From CAZHTS01 sp964535315 (GTDB taxonomy: Bacteria > Chloroflexota > Anaerolineae > Anaerolineales > Anaerolineaceae), in NCBI GenBank assembly GCA_964535315.1, contig CAZHTS010000082.1, positions 1 to 20,135 of the forward strand: a stretch of 20,135 nucleotides of DNA, in the 5' to 3' direction. Of this stretch, positions 1-8,232 are shown piece after piece (the first letter of the stretch is position 1; the number at the start of each line of letters is the position of its first letter). The translations under genes and the position numbers were made by a program. The notes beneath the pieces are model-generated. The model did not search any database and was not told the origin of the DNA. It saw only the letters and a list, made by a program, of their open reading frames with translations.

Positions 1-2742
1 CAGACCAGCTACGCCGACATCACCGAACAAAAACAATCAAACGAACGCCTGGAACAGGAACGCAGCCGCGCCCAACAATATCTACAGGTGGCCGGCGCCA
101 TCATCCTGGCCCTCGATGCCAGCGGCCGGGTCACCCTCATCAATCAGAAGGGCTGTCAGGTCCTCGGCCACCAACAAGGCGACATTCTGGGCAAGAACTG
201 GTTTGAGCGCTTTATCCCAAAACGGCTGCGGGCCGGCATTCAGAACGATTTTGCTCAAGTTATGGCCGGTAAACACACCCTGCAAGAATTCTACGAGCTC
301 CCCGTGCTAACCAGCAGTGGAAAGGAAAGAATGGTTCAATGGCACGCGGTGTTGACTTACGACGATAGCGGTAAGATCGCCGGCAGCCTGTCCTCTGGAG
401 AAGACATCACCGAACTGCGCCAGTTACAGGTCGAACAACAGCGCTTTTTCGACCTCTCCATCGAGTTGTTGTGTATCGCCGAAATAGACGGGGGGTTCAA
501 GCACGTTAACGCCGCCTGGAGCAACGCCCTGGGCTGGTCGGCCCAGGAATTGACCACACGCCCCTGGATCGAATTCGTCCACCCCGACGACCGCGGCAAC
601 ACCGAACAGGCGCGCGTCGAATTGCGCCACGGGCACCCCGTCTACCATTTTGAAAACCGCTATCGCACCAAAGACGGGCAGTACCGCTGGCTGAGCTGGA
701 ACTCGCTCGCCGTGCCCGAAGACGGCCTGATCTACGCCGTGGCGCACGATATCACCGAACGCCGCCAGGTGGAAGAATCGCTGCGCCTATCCGAGGCGCA
801 TTTTCGCGCCATGATCGAGCAGTCTCCATTGGGGCTGCAAATTTATCGCCCCGATGGTTCGCTGACCTATGCCAATCCTACCACAATCACTACTTTTAAC
901 ATCACGGCGGATTGGCTGCCAGACCTGTTGAGCAGTTACAACATCTTTCAAGATCCACAACTGCTCGACCAGGGGCTGCAGCCCTACTTGCAGGCCGGTT
1001 TTGCCGGCAAGACAATCACCACCCCGATTTTCTCCTATCGCTCCGTTTCCAGGACAGGCCAACCGCCGGAGGAAAAAACGTTCTGGGTTAAAGATTACCT
1101 CTACGCCCTGCTGGACGAACAGGGCGCGGTGCAAGACATGGTGGTGCTCACCGAGGACCTGACCGAATTGATCGAGGCGCAAAAGGCGCGCCAGGCCAGC
1201 GAAGAAAGATTCCAGTTGTTCATGGATCATCTCCCGGCCGCCGCCTTCATTAAAGACGAAGACGGCCGCACGCTGTTTATCAACCGCTATCTGGACGAAA
1301 TTCTCGGCGGGTCGCACTGGCTGGGCAAAACCACGATCGAGTTATTCCCCGGCCCGGTCGGCGAGCAAATGTGCACCGCCGACCAGCGCGCCCTGCAAAA
1401 GGGTTACGAGAAGCTCACCGAGATCGTTCCTCACGCCGACGGCGGTCTGCACACCTACGAGACCCAAAAATTTGCCTTGCAACGCCCCGGCCTCCCACCG
1501 CTGTTAGGCGGCATTTCCATCGACATCACCGAACGCCAGCAGGCCGAAGTAGCGCAATGCCAGTACACCGCCCGCTTGGAAACACTCAGTGAGATCGACC
1601 ACGCCATCCTTCAGGCCAGTTCTCCGGCGCAAATTGCCCGCTCCGCCATCCATCACCTGCAGCGACTGATCTCCTGCCAGCAAACCCGCATCTGCGAATT
1701 CCCGCCGGGCGCCCAACACGCCGTCCTGCTGGCCAGCGACACGCCCAACCACTTCAACCCATCCATTCCACTTGCCTGGTTCGGCGATCTGGATACCCTG
1801 CGCCGGGGCGAAATGGTCGATCCCCATCCGGGCAATGAAGTTGGGACGCTGCATATCCCTATGCTGGTCGAGGGGCAGTTGATCGGTTGTCTGAGCCTGA
1901 CGAACCACCCGCACGATCCGATCGGCGAGGCGCTGCTCGATATTGCCCGGCAGGTCGCCGACCGCGTGGCCATTGCCCTGCTGCAAAGCCGGCTGCGCGA
2001 GCACATCCGCCGCCACAACGAAGAACTGGAGCAGCGTGTTACCCAGCGTACCACCCAACTCGAACAGGCCAACAAAGAACTGGAAGCCTTCAGCTATTCA
2101 GTTTCACATGATTTGCGCGCCCCGTTACGCTCTCTGGGCGGGTTCTCACACATCCTGTTAAGCGAATACAGTGAACTTTCGGCGTCTGAAATACAACACT
2201 ACCTGAAACACATCCACGACAGCGCCCTGCAAATGGGCGCCCTGATCGACGATTTGCTCAATTTCTCGCGGTTGAGCCGCCAACCGCTCAACCGCCAGCG
2301 TGTCGAACCCCTCGACATCATACAGGAAGTGTGGCGCCAGCTGGCATTCGACCAGGAAGCCGAGTGCCAGATCGAACTGACCCTCGGCGATCTGCCGGCC
2401 TGCCAGGCCGATCCGGCCCTGCTCAAACAGGTGTACACCAATCTACTCACCAACGCCCTTAAATACACCCGTACGCGTCGTCCGGCCAGCATTGAGGTCG
2501 GCTGTTTGAAGATCGAAAACGAAATGGCCTATTACGTCAGCGACAACGGCGTCGGCTTTGAGATGCAGTACGCCCATAAGTTGTTCGGTGTTTTCCAACG
2601 GCTGCACCGCGCCGAGGACTACGAAGGTACCGGCGTCGGGCTGGCCATCGTCCAGCGCATCATCCAACGCCACGGCGGGCGGGTGTGGGCCAAAGGTGAG
2701 GTCGACCGCGGCGCCACCTTCTATTTCACCCTGGGCGACTGA
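1..2742 (+). CDS. Multi-PAS/GAF sensor histidine kinase (5' end outside window)
   Basis: The frame is open from base 1, and the first residues (ADITEQ) are the end of another PAS/PAC domain, so the gene begins upstream of the window. The GTG at 88 is not a credible start. Of 913 visible residues, four PAS domains lie at about 30-143, 144-261, 262-400 and 401-520, most ending in a DITE-type PAC motif. A GAF-like domain (about 525-690) and a short coiled coil follow. The HisKA H-box (SVSHDLRAPL) has its phospho-accepting His at residue 703. The HATPase has its N-box (TNLLTNALKY), G1 (DNGVGF) and G2 (GTGVGLAI) intact. No transmembrane segment is visible, so the visible part looks cytoplasmic. 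It should autophosphorylate and pass phosphate to a response regulator, but none is encoded in the window. The catalytic core resembles phytochrome-like (Cph1-type) kinases. The signal is unknown, though PAS/GAF arrays commonly bind haem, flavin or small molecules. Confidence 0.95.
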   Translation, partial: QTSYADITEQKQSNERLEQERSRAQQYLQVAGAIILALDASGRVTLINQKGCQVLGHQQGDILGKNWFERFIPKRLRAGIQNDFAQVMAGKHTLQEFYELPVLTSSGKERMVQWHAVLTYDDSGKIAGSLSSGEDITELRQLQVEQQRFFDLSIELLCIAEIDGGFKHVNAAWSNALGWSAQELTTRPWIEFVHPDDRGNTEQARVELRHGHPVYHFENRYRTKDGQYRWLSWNSLAVPEDGLIYAVAHDITERRQVEESLRLSEAHFRAMIEQSPLGLQIYRPDGSLTYANPTTITTFNITADWLPDLLSSYNIFQDPQLLDQGLQPYLQAGFAGKTITTPIFSYRSVSRTGQPPEEKTFWVKDYLYALLDEQGAVQDMVVLTEDLTELIEAQKARQASEERFQLFMDHLPAAAFIKDEDGRTLFINRYLDEILGGSHWLGKTTIELFPGPVGEQMCTADQRALQKGYEKLTEIVPHADGGLHTYETQKFALQRPGLPPLLGGISIDITERQQAEVAQCQYTARLETLSEIDHAILQASSPAQIARSAIHHLQRLISCQQTRICEFPPGAQHAVLLASDTPNHFNPSIPLAWFGDLDTLRRGEMVDPHPGNEVGTLHIPMLVEGQLIGCLSLTNHPHDPIGEALLDIARQVADRVAIALLQSRLREHIRRHNEELEQRVTQRTTQLEQANKELEAFSYSVSHDLRAPLRSLGGFSHILLSEYSELSASEIQHYLKHIHDSALQMGALIDDLLNFSRLSRQPLNRQRVEPLDIIQEVWRQLAFDQEAECQIELTLGDLPACQADPALLKQVYTNLLTNALKYTRTRRPASIEVGCLKIENEMAYYVSDNGVGFEMQYAHKLFGVFQRLHRAEDYEGTGVGLAIVQRIIQRHGGRVWAKGEVDRGATFYFTLGD

Positions 2743-2756
2743 GATTGGTTGCACGC

Positions 2757-2775
2757 CCGGGGAGATGCCTCCCGG
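2757..2775 (+). terminator. GC-rich hairpin after the histidine kinase, possible terminator
   Basis: CCGGGGAG, a four-base loop and CTCCCGG form a 7-bp stem with one bulged G, starting 15 bases after the kinase stop. No T-tract follows, so this is at best a weak or factor-assisted terminator. It could equally be a chance GC-rich palindrome. Confidence 0.3.
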
Positions 2776-2871
2776 ACGCACAACCGCAAGAAACATCAGA
2801 CTTCACCCCAAATCTGGCCTGGCTCCCCGCCAGGACAGCAGCCAGCGTCAAGACAATTGCCCCGCCCTGCC

Positions 2872-2877
2872 TATAAT
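2872..2877 (+). promoter_or_regulatory. Candidate -10 box for the TsaA-UvrA gene
   Basis: A perfect TATAAT lies 19 bases before the ATG at 2897. No good -35 hexamer is present at 16-18 bp; the best is TCAAGA. Transcription would start near 2884, leaving almost no leader in front of the Shine-Dalgarno AGGAG at 2885-2889. The element may be real with a very short leader, or a chance match. Confidence 0.4.
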
Positions 2878-2896
2878 CAGGGACAGGAGAACCATC

Positions 2897-5800
2897 ATGC
2901 CCGAAAATCATTCCCTTCCCCCCCTGTCCTGCACGCTGGCCCCCATCGGGGTGCTGCGCGCCCCCCTTGCCCAACTCTTTCCCAAATTTCGCCCGGGCCT
3001 CAGCCAGCTACACCATTTCAGCCATGCGCTGGTCTTCTGGCAGGCCGAAACGCCAGACGGCGGCCCCGTCACGCTGCGCCCCGGGCTGGAACGGCTCGGT
3101 TTCGCCGTGTGCCAATTGACCCACCTCGACGAACAACAGGGGCTGCTCGGCCTGGCAGGCGCCGGGCTACCCGCAGCGGCCAACCTGCTGGACATCAAAC
3201 CCTACTTCCCGGTCGAAGATCGCGTCCGAAACGTTCGTTTCCCCGCCGGCTTTGCCGCGCAGGACGGCTGGTTCGACGCCCCGACCGTCCAGCCGCAGCT
3301 TCCCCCTATCGTTCCAGAACCGCAGGCCGGCGACGAAACGTTAACCCTGCAACCCACCGGCCTGATCCGCTCCCAGAGCGGGCGCACCTTCGTCCAATTG
3401 GACGAGGCGCAGCGCGCCGCCCTGGCCAGCCTGGAGGGCTTCAGCCATCTGCGCCTGGTGTGGTGGTTCAGTCGCCTGGACGAACCGCGCTACCGGCGCG
3501 TCCTGCAGGTGGAACCGCCCTACCCCGACGCCCCCCGCACCGGCGTGTTCGCCTCGCGCTCGCCGGTACGTCCCAACCCGCTGGCCGTCACCGTCGTCCG
3601 GGTGCTGGCGCTCGATGCCGCAAACGGCTGGCTGGAAGTGAGCGCCCTGGACGCCTACGACCGCACCCCGCTGCTTGGGCTGCAACCCTACCTGCCCGCC
3701 TGCGAACGGGTGCGGACGTTTCAGGTTCCGCCCTGGGTGCGCCACTGGCCCGAATGGTGGCCCGAAGAAGAGACGCCGCCCGCCGGCCAGCCGGCGCTGT
3801 TCCCCGACGATGGCGAACGCCTGCGGACGCTGTTCCCCGCCGCGCAGTCAGAAGGTCAACCCACGACGACCTGGGTCTGGCCGGCCGAAAACCCGGCGCC
3901 GGCCGCGCCCGACGCCATCCTGGTCAGCGGCGCCCGCCAACACAACCTGAAAAATATCACCGTCGCCATCCCGCACAACCGCCTGACGGTGGTCACCGGC
4001 GTCAGCGGCAGCGGCAAATCCTCGCTGGCGTTCGACACCATCTACGCCGAAGGCCAGCGCCGCTACATGGGCAGCCTCTCCACCCTGGCGCGCGAGGCCC
4101 TTGAGCAACTGCCCAAACCCGACGTGGACGCCATCACCGGCCTGGCGCCGGCCGTGGCCATCGAACAAAAAATGCTCGGGCGCAATCCGCGCTCCACGGT
4201 TGGGACGATCACCGAAATCTTCGACTATTTACGCCTGTTGTACACCCGCATCGGCCGGCGGCATTGCCCCGTCTGCGGCCGCCGCATCCAGTCTTACAGC
4301 CCCCAGCAAGTCTGCGACCTGCTGCAAACCCTCCCGGCGGACGTCGCCTTTGACCTGTTCGCCCGCCTGCCTGGCGGTGAACTGCTGCCCGTGGCGCGGC
4401 AGGTCGGCGCCGCCCACCCCGAACTCCGCACAGAGGTAACGACTGCCATGCAGCGCGGCGACGGCAGCCTTACCGTCCGCATCGCCGGCCAGGAAGATTT
4501 CCAATTCAGTGCGCGCCCTTTCTGTCCACACTGCCAGCGGGTCTTCTTCAAGCTCACCCCGTCCGCCTTCAGCTACAACAGCCCGGATGGTATGTGCCCC
4601 GAGTGCAACGGGCTGGGCGTACGCCTGAGCGTCGACCCGGATTTGATCGTTCCCCACCCCGAGCGCTCGCTGCTGGACGAGGCTTCGCCCTGGTGGGGCA
4701 ACCTGCGCCAGTTTCGCCAGAAACCGACCGGCAACTGGTGGAAGGGTGAAGTCATCGCCCTGGCCAACGCCTGGGGGGTAGACCTGGAGCCGGCCTGGCA
4801 GGACCTGCCCGAGGAATTCCGCCGGGCGGTGCTGTACGGCGCCGACGTCGAAGTTACGCTGCAATACCAGGGCAGTAACAACCGTTCCGGAGAGATCGCT
4901 CGCCCGGTCGGCGGGGCAGTCAACAACATCGAACGCCTCTCGCTGCAAAACCCGGGCGACGAGATCCATCGCTTCTACCTGTCCTTTATGCGCCAGGTGC
5001 GCTGCCCGGCCTGCAACGGCGAGCGCCTGAGCGCCGAGGGCCGGCTGGTCTCGCTCGCCGGACAGCGCTACCCGGCGGTGGCCGGGCTGTCGATTGCCGG
5101 GGCGCTGCGCTGGATCGAGACGCTGCCCGAACGGCTCGAACCCGGCGAAAGCGATATCGCCCGCGAACTGCTGGGCGAACTGCGCACCCGGCTGCGCGCC
5201 CTGCTGGACGTGGGGCTGCATTACCTGACGCTCGACCGCTCGGCCGCCACCCTGTCGGGCGGTGAGGCGCAGCGCATCCGCCTGGCCACCCGCCTGCAAT
5301 CCGGCCTGACCGGGCTGCTCTACGTCCTGGACGAGCCCTCGATGGGGCTGCACCCGCGCGACCACCGCCCGCTGCTCGCCACCCTGCGCAAGCTGTGCGA
5401 GCAGGGCAACACCGTCCTGATGGTGGAACACGACGCCGCCAGCATGCAGGCCGCCGACTGGCTGATCGACCTGGGCCCCGGCGCCGGCGAACTGGGCGGC
5501 GAACTCATCGCCGCCGGCACGCCGCAGGAGGTACAGAACAACCCGCACTCGCTCACCGGCCAATACCTGAGCGGGGCGCTCAGCGTGACCCCACCGCGCC
5601 GCGCATTACGCCGGCCCACCGGCTGGATCGAACTGCGCGGCGCCCGCCTGCACAACTTGCAGTCGGTCAACGTGCGCTTCCCGTTAGGGGTGGTGTGCTG
5701 CATCAGCGGCGTCAGCGGTTCGGGCAAGAGCAGCCTGGTGTCCAGGACCCTCTACCCGGCGGTGTGCCACGCCCTGAACGGCGGAGAGGAAACCCCGGGC

Positions 5801-6610
5801 CCCTACGAACAGATCAGCGGCCTGGAACAGATCGACAAGGTCATCAACATCACCCAGGGCGCCATCGGGCGCTCCTCACGCTCCAACCCGGCCACTTATA
5901 TCGAAGTGTTCGACGAGATGCGCAAGGTCTTCGCCGGGCTGCCCGAAGCCAAAGCGCGCCGCTACAAGGTCAACCATTTCAGCTTTAACAGCAAGGATGG
6001 CGCCTGCCCGGAGTGCGACGGCGCCGGGGAAAAGAAAATCGAAATGTACTTCCTGCCCGACGTGGCGGTCACCTGCCAGCGCTGCGGCGGCAAACGCTAC
6101 CGTGAGGAGGTGCTGCAAATCCGCTACCAGGGCAAGAACATCGCCGATGTATTGGACATGGACGCCCGCCAGGCGCTGCAACTGTTCGCCGGCCAGCCGC
6201 GCATCGTCCGCATCCTCCAGACCCTGTGCGATGTGGGGCTGGAATACATCCGCCTCGGCCAGAGCGCCCTGACGCTCAGCGGCGGCGAAGCGCAGCGGGT
6301 GCGCCTGGCGCGGGAGTTGAGCCGCGAGGACACCGGGCGCACCCTCTTCATCCTGGACGAACCCACCAGCGGGCTGCACTTTGCCGACATCCGCAAACTG
6401 TTAGAGGTGCTGCAACGCCTGGCGGCCGCCGGCAACAGCGTGCTGGTCATCGAACACCACCTGGACGTGATCCGTTCGGCCGATTGGGTGATCGACCTGG
6501 GCCCGGATGGCGGCAGCGCCGGCGGTCAGATCGTCGCCGCCGGCACCCCGCAAGACATCATCGCCTGCCCACACAGCCACACCGGGCGCTGTCTCAGCGC
6601 CCGGCAGTAG
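2897..6610 (+). CDS. Tandem TsaA/TrmO-like domains fused to a UvrA-type ABC ATPase
   Basis: The start is ATG 2897 with AGGAG 7 bases upstream; the open frame continues upstream only as an overlap with the kinase gene. The product is 1237 residues. Residues about 12-110 and 151-275 resemble TsaA/TrmO (UPF0066) domains, the fold of the tRNA t6A37 N6-methyltransferase. The second copy keeps the GVFASRSPVRPNPL signature (216-229). The first keeps the LLDIKPY end but lacks that motif. From about 338 the protein is UvrA-like: Walker A K374, zinc cysteines 543/546/567/570, signature LSGGE 786, second Walker A K944, zinc cysteines 1037/1040/1060/1063, and signature LSGGE 1127. Only 83 residues separate Cys460 from Cys543, so the UvrB-binding region looks shortened, as in UvrA paralogues linked to resistance to DNA-binding drugs. 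No good start codon precedes the ABC part, so the fusion appears real. A role in DNA-damage or drug tolerance is inferred; the role of the TsaA part is unknown. Confidence 0.9.
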   Translation: MPENHSLPPLSCTLAPIGVLRAPLAQLFPKFRPGLSQLHHFSHALVFWQAETPDGGPVTLRPGLERLGFAVCQLTHLDEQQGLLGLAGAGLPAAANLLDIKPYFPVEDRVRNVRFPAGFAAQDGWFDAPTVQPQLPPIVPEPQAGDETLTLQPTGLIRSQSGRTFVQLDEAQRAALASLEGFSHLRLVWWFSRLDEPRYRRVLQVEPPYPDAPRTGVFASRSPVRPNPLAVTVVRVLALDAANGWLEVSALDAYDRTPLLGLQPYLPACERVRTFQVPPWVRHWPEWWPEEETPPAGQPALFPDDGERLRTLFPAAQSEGQPTTTWVWPAENPAPAAPDAILVSGARQHNLKNITVAIPHNRLTVVTGVSGSGKSSLAFDTIYAEGQRRYMGSLSTLAREALEQLPKPDVDAITGLAPAVAIEQKMLGRNPRSTVGTITEIFDYLRLLYTRIGRRHCPVCGRRIQSYSPQQVCDLLQTLPADVAFDLFARLPGGELLPVARQVGAAHPELRTEVTTAMQRGDGSLTVRIAGQEDFQFSARPFCPHCQRVFFKLTPSAFSYNSPDGMCPECNGLGVRLSVDPDLIVPHPERSLLDEASPWWGNLRQFRQKPTGNWWKGEVIALANAWGVDLEPAWQDLPEEFRRAVLYGADVEVTLQYQGSNNRSGEIARPVGGAVNNIERLSLQNPGDEIHRFYLSFMRQVRCPACNGERLSAEGRLVSLAGQRYPAVAGLSIAGALRWIETLPERLEPGESDIARELLGELRTRLRALLDVGLHYLTLDRSAATLSGGEAQRIRLATRLQSGLTGLLYVLDEPSMGLHPRDHRPLLATLRKLCEQGNTVLMVEHDAASMQAADWLIDLGPGAGELGGELIAAGTPQEVQNNPHSLTGQYLSGALSVTPPRRALRRPTGWIELRGARLHNLQSVNVRFPLGVVCCISGVSGSGKSSLVSRTLYPAVCHALNGGEETPGPYEQISGLEQIDKVINITQGAIGRSSRSNPATYIEVFDEMRKVFAGLPEAKARRYKVNHFSFNSKDGACPECDGAGEKKIEMYFLPDVAVTCQRCGGKRYREEVLQIRYQGKNIADVLDMDARQALQLFAGQPRIVRILQTLCDVGLEYIRLGQSALTLSGGEAQRVRLARELSREDTGRTLFILDEPTSGLHFADIRKLLEVLQRLAAAGNSVLVIEHHLDVIRSADWVIDLGPDGGSAGGQIVAAGTPQDIIACPHSHTGRCLSARQ

Positions 6611-7991
6611 CCGGCAAATCGTATTCAGACAGGCGCACCTTGGCCGGATCGAGGCGGGGCGCAAGCTGCGCCGCCAGTTCGTTTTCATCCTCGGGCAGCG
6701 CCTCTGCCTGCGCCGAGAGTCTGTCCAGCCAGCGCAATTCCAGGCGTGAGGCGGGGAACTTCTTCTCCGCCGCCGCCTGGCGCAGGCATGCCAGCGTCGC
6801 CAATGCCGCCCGGCGGGTACGCAGATAGGGGGTCGTCTCCTCGACAATTTCTCCGGCCAGTTGCAGCACCACATCGGGGCGCAGCACGTAGGCCTGAGGG
6901 TCGTAGCAGGCGTCCGACTCGGTCCACCAATCGCGCAGCGTCCGGGCGGCGGTGTCCCCCTGCCGGGCGGCGGTGTTCATCAACCGCGTGGCATACACCA
7001 GCTGCTCCAGCGAGACGGTAGGCGCCATTCCGCCCAACAGCTTGACGTTGTTGACCGACTCGTTACTCCACAGGTCGGCAACCGCTTTGGCGATATTGCC
7101 GACCGGCGAGAGATGGGCACAGGCCGCCTCCGCTCCTTCCAACGCAATCGGGCAGCCGGTAATGGCCTTGATATACGGGCCCTCGTAGGCGCAGTCTTTG
7201 TTGGGGCCCAGTGCGCCCTGCTCAAAGGCCACCAGGCTGCGCGCCACGCTCATCACCCGGATGACCGCCGCCCAGACCTGGGGGATGTATTTCTGGTCGG
7301 CCAGCACCATGGCCGTGTTGGCAAAACCGCAGGCCGAGTCGCCGGCCGGCACAACGTTGTACTGCCGGCTGATCGCCACGATCTCCCGCCACAAAAAGGC
7401 CATATCCCGGCTGCCCAATACCCCTAATGCAAAGGCCGAAAGCGCCAGGTCGCCGTTCAGGATGGCTTCGTCGTGCACTTCCTTGCCGCCGGTCGATTCG
7501 ATCGACAGAAAATCGGCGCCGGCCTGGGCGCACAGTTCAAAACTGCGCAGCATGCTGGCGTAATACGGCCCCTGGCGCAGCATAGGTGGGCGGGCAAATT
7601 CGCGCACATCGTTGGGGGTGACGCGCAGGGCGGTTTTCAAACCGTATCTGGCCTGAGTCTCGCCCAGCGTGGTGTGCAGGATGCGGGTCACTTCCGCCCC
7701 CCATTCCGGCTGTTGGGTCAACTCGGGTAACAATTCAAATTCAACCACCAGCCCCGGCGCCGACAGGCGTGCCGCCCGCTCGCAGGCCTCGCCGATCATC
7801 TGCGTGTACTGCTTATAAACCTCGGGCAGAGTCTCGGCAGTGATCACCATGCCCGGCAGCGTAAAATTCAATTCCGGATAAACACAACCGCCGCCAATCA
7901 CCATACCATTCGCCAGCGTTACGGGGTGCGGACAGCGGCCGTAGACAAAATCGTCCAGGTTCTGGATCGCCAGAGCGGAGTAGACAGGCAT
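6594..7991 (-). CDS. mtaB: Methanol:corrinoid methyltransferase (MtaB family)
   Basis: MtaB moves the methyl group of methanol onto the Co(I) corrinoid of MtaC, the first step of methanol use in methanogens and some acetogens. The 465-residue product matches the family's usual length (about 460) and signature stretches: VIGGG.VYPELNFTLP (31-46), IESTGGKE (164-171), GDSACGFANTAMVLA (217-231), GPNKDCAYEGP (262-272) and LWSNES. Glu165, Cys221 and Cys267 line up with the three zinc ligands known for Methanosarcina MtaB (Glu164, Cys220, Cys269). The start is ATG 7991, with AAGGAGA six bases upstream. A longer open frame to 8120 would run through the promoter and is rejected. No mtaC or mtaA is in the window, so the partner must be elsewhere. 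The gene is single, with its own operator-controlled promoter, and overlaps the convergent fusion gene by 17 bp. Another methyl donor cannot be excluded. Confidence 0.93.
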   Translation of the reverse strand: MPVYSALAIQNLDDFVYGRCPHPVTLANGMVIGGGCVYPELNFTLPGMVITAETLPEVYKQYTQMIGEACERAARLSAPGLVVEFELLPELTQQPEWGAEVTRILHTTLGETQARYGLKTALRVTPNDVREFARPPMLRQGPYYASMLRSFELCAQAGADFLSIESTGGKEVHDEAILNGDLALSAFALGVLGSRDMAFLWREIVAISRQYNVVPAGDSACGFANTAMVLADQKYIPQVWAAVIRVMSVARSLVAFEQGALGPNKDCAYEGPYIKAITGCPIALEGAEAACAHLSPVGNIAKAVADLWSNESVNNVKLLGGMAPTVSLEQLVYATRLMNTAARQGDTAARTLRDWWTESDACYDPQAYVLRPDVVLQLAGEIVEETTPYLRTRRAALATLACLRQAAAEKKFPASRLELRWLDRLSAQAEALPEDENELAAQLAPRLDPAKVRLSEYDLPATAGR

Positions 7992-7997
7992 CGTAAA

Positions 7998-8004
7998 TCT
8001 CCTT
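7998..8004 (-). promoter_or_regulatory. Shine-Dalgarno that fixes the mtaB start
   Basis: AAGGAGA on the minus strand lies six bases before ATG 7991. It decides in favour of the 465-residue product over longer in-frame starts, which lie inside or upstream of the promoter. Confidence 0.85.
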
Positions 8005-8037
8005 GGGATAGGAAAGAGGGATGGATAAGACAGTTTC

Positions 8038-8066
8038 AGTATAGCTACATGTGACAACGTTGTCAA
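8038..8066 (-). promoter_or_regulatory. Sigma-70-type promoter of mtaB
   Basis: On the minus strand TTGACA (8066-8061), a 17-base spacer and TATACT (8043-8038) match the housekeeping consensus at 11 of 12 positions. Transcription should begin near 8031, giving a leader of about 40 bases. The palindrome at 8052-8065 covers the -35 box and spacer, so a bound protein would block polymerase. Confidence 0.85.
8052..8065. promoter_or_regulatory. LacI-family-type operator O1, over the mtaB promoter
   Basis: TGACAACGTTGTCA is a perfect 14-bp palindrome with the central CG typical of LacI/GalR-family operators, and fits the general TGNNANCGNTNNCA form. It overlaps the -35 element and spacer of the mtaB promoter, a standard repression position. 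No LacI-family gene is in the window. Confidence 0.8.
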
Positions 8067-8180
8067 TATGAAATCCCCCCAAAAATCGATTTTTCGCCCG
8101 AGATTACCGCACATTAGCACGAAAAGCCGCTAGAAAACCGGCCCGTAGCGAGGGAATCCGATCAGCAGCGTAAAGAAATA

Positions 8181-8194
8181 TGACAACGTTGTCC
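8181..8194. promoter_or_regulatory. LacI-family-type operator O2, upstream copy
   Basis: TGACAACGTTGTCC repeats the O1 palindrome with one change in the last base; the inner 12 bp are perfectly palindromic. The centre is 129 bp upstream of O1, between the 3' end of the methyltransferase gene (8233) and the mtaB promoter. No promoter is evident at this copy, so it looks like an auxiliary site for a looping or cooperative repressor. Confidence 0.75.
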
Positions 8195-8232
8195 AACAGA
8201 GGCAAAACACCACAGCCCCCCTACACCTGAAC

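Noticed and set aside
2558..2896. N-terminal extension of the TsaA-UvrA frame overlapping the kinase gene
   Set aside because: It lies within the kinase's catalytic domain in another frame and shows no domain character; ATG 2897 has a clear Shine-Dalgarno.
2749..4104. 451-residue plus-strand frame over the TsaA region
   Set aside because: Its Arg/Pro/Ala-rich composition is typical of a shifted frame; the TsaA motifs lie in the other frame.
4229..5563. 444-residue open frame opposite the UvrA region
   Set aside because: A shadow of a strongly conserved ATPase gene, with no Shine-Dalgarno or recognisable domain.
7992..8120. Longer start for the mtaB gene
   Set aside because: The extension covers the promoter, the operator and the leader; ATG 7991 has an ideal Shine-Dalgarno and matches family length.
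8066..8232. Possible small gene or RNA between the two operators
   Set aside because: No open frame with a ribosome site and no stable fold beyond the operator palindromes could be seen.
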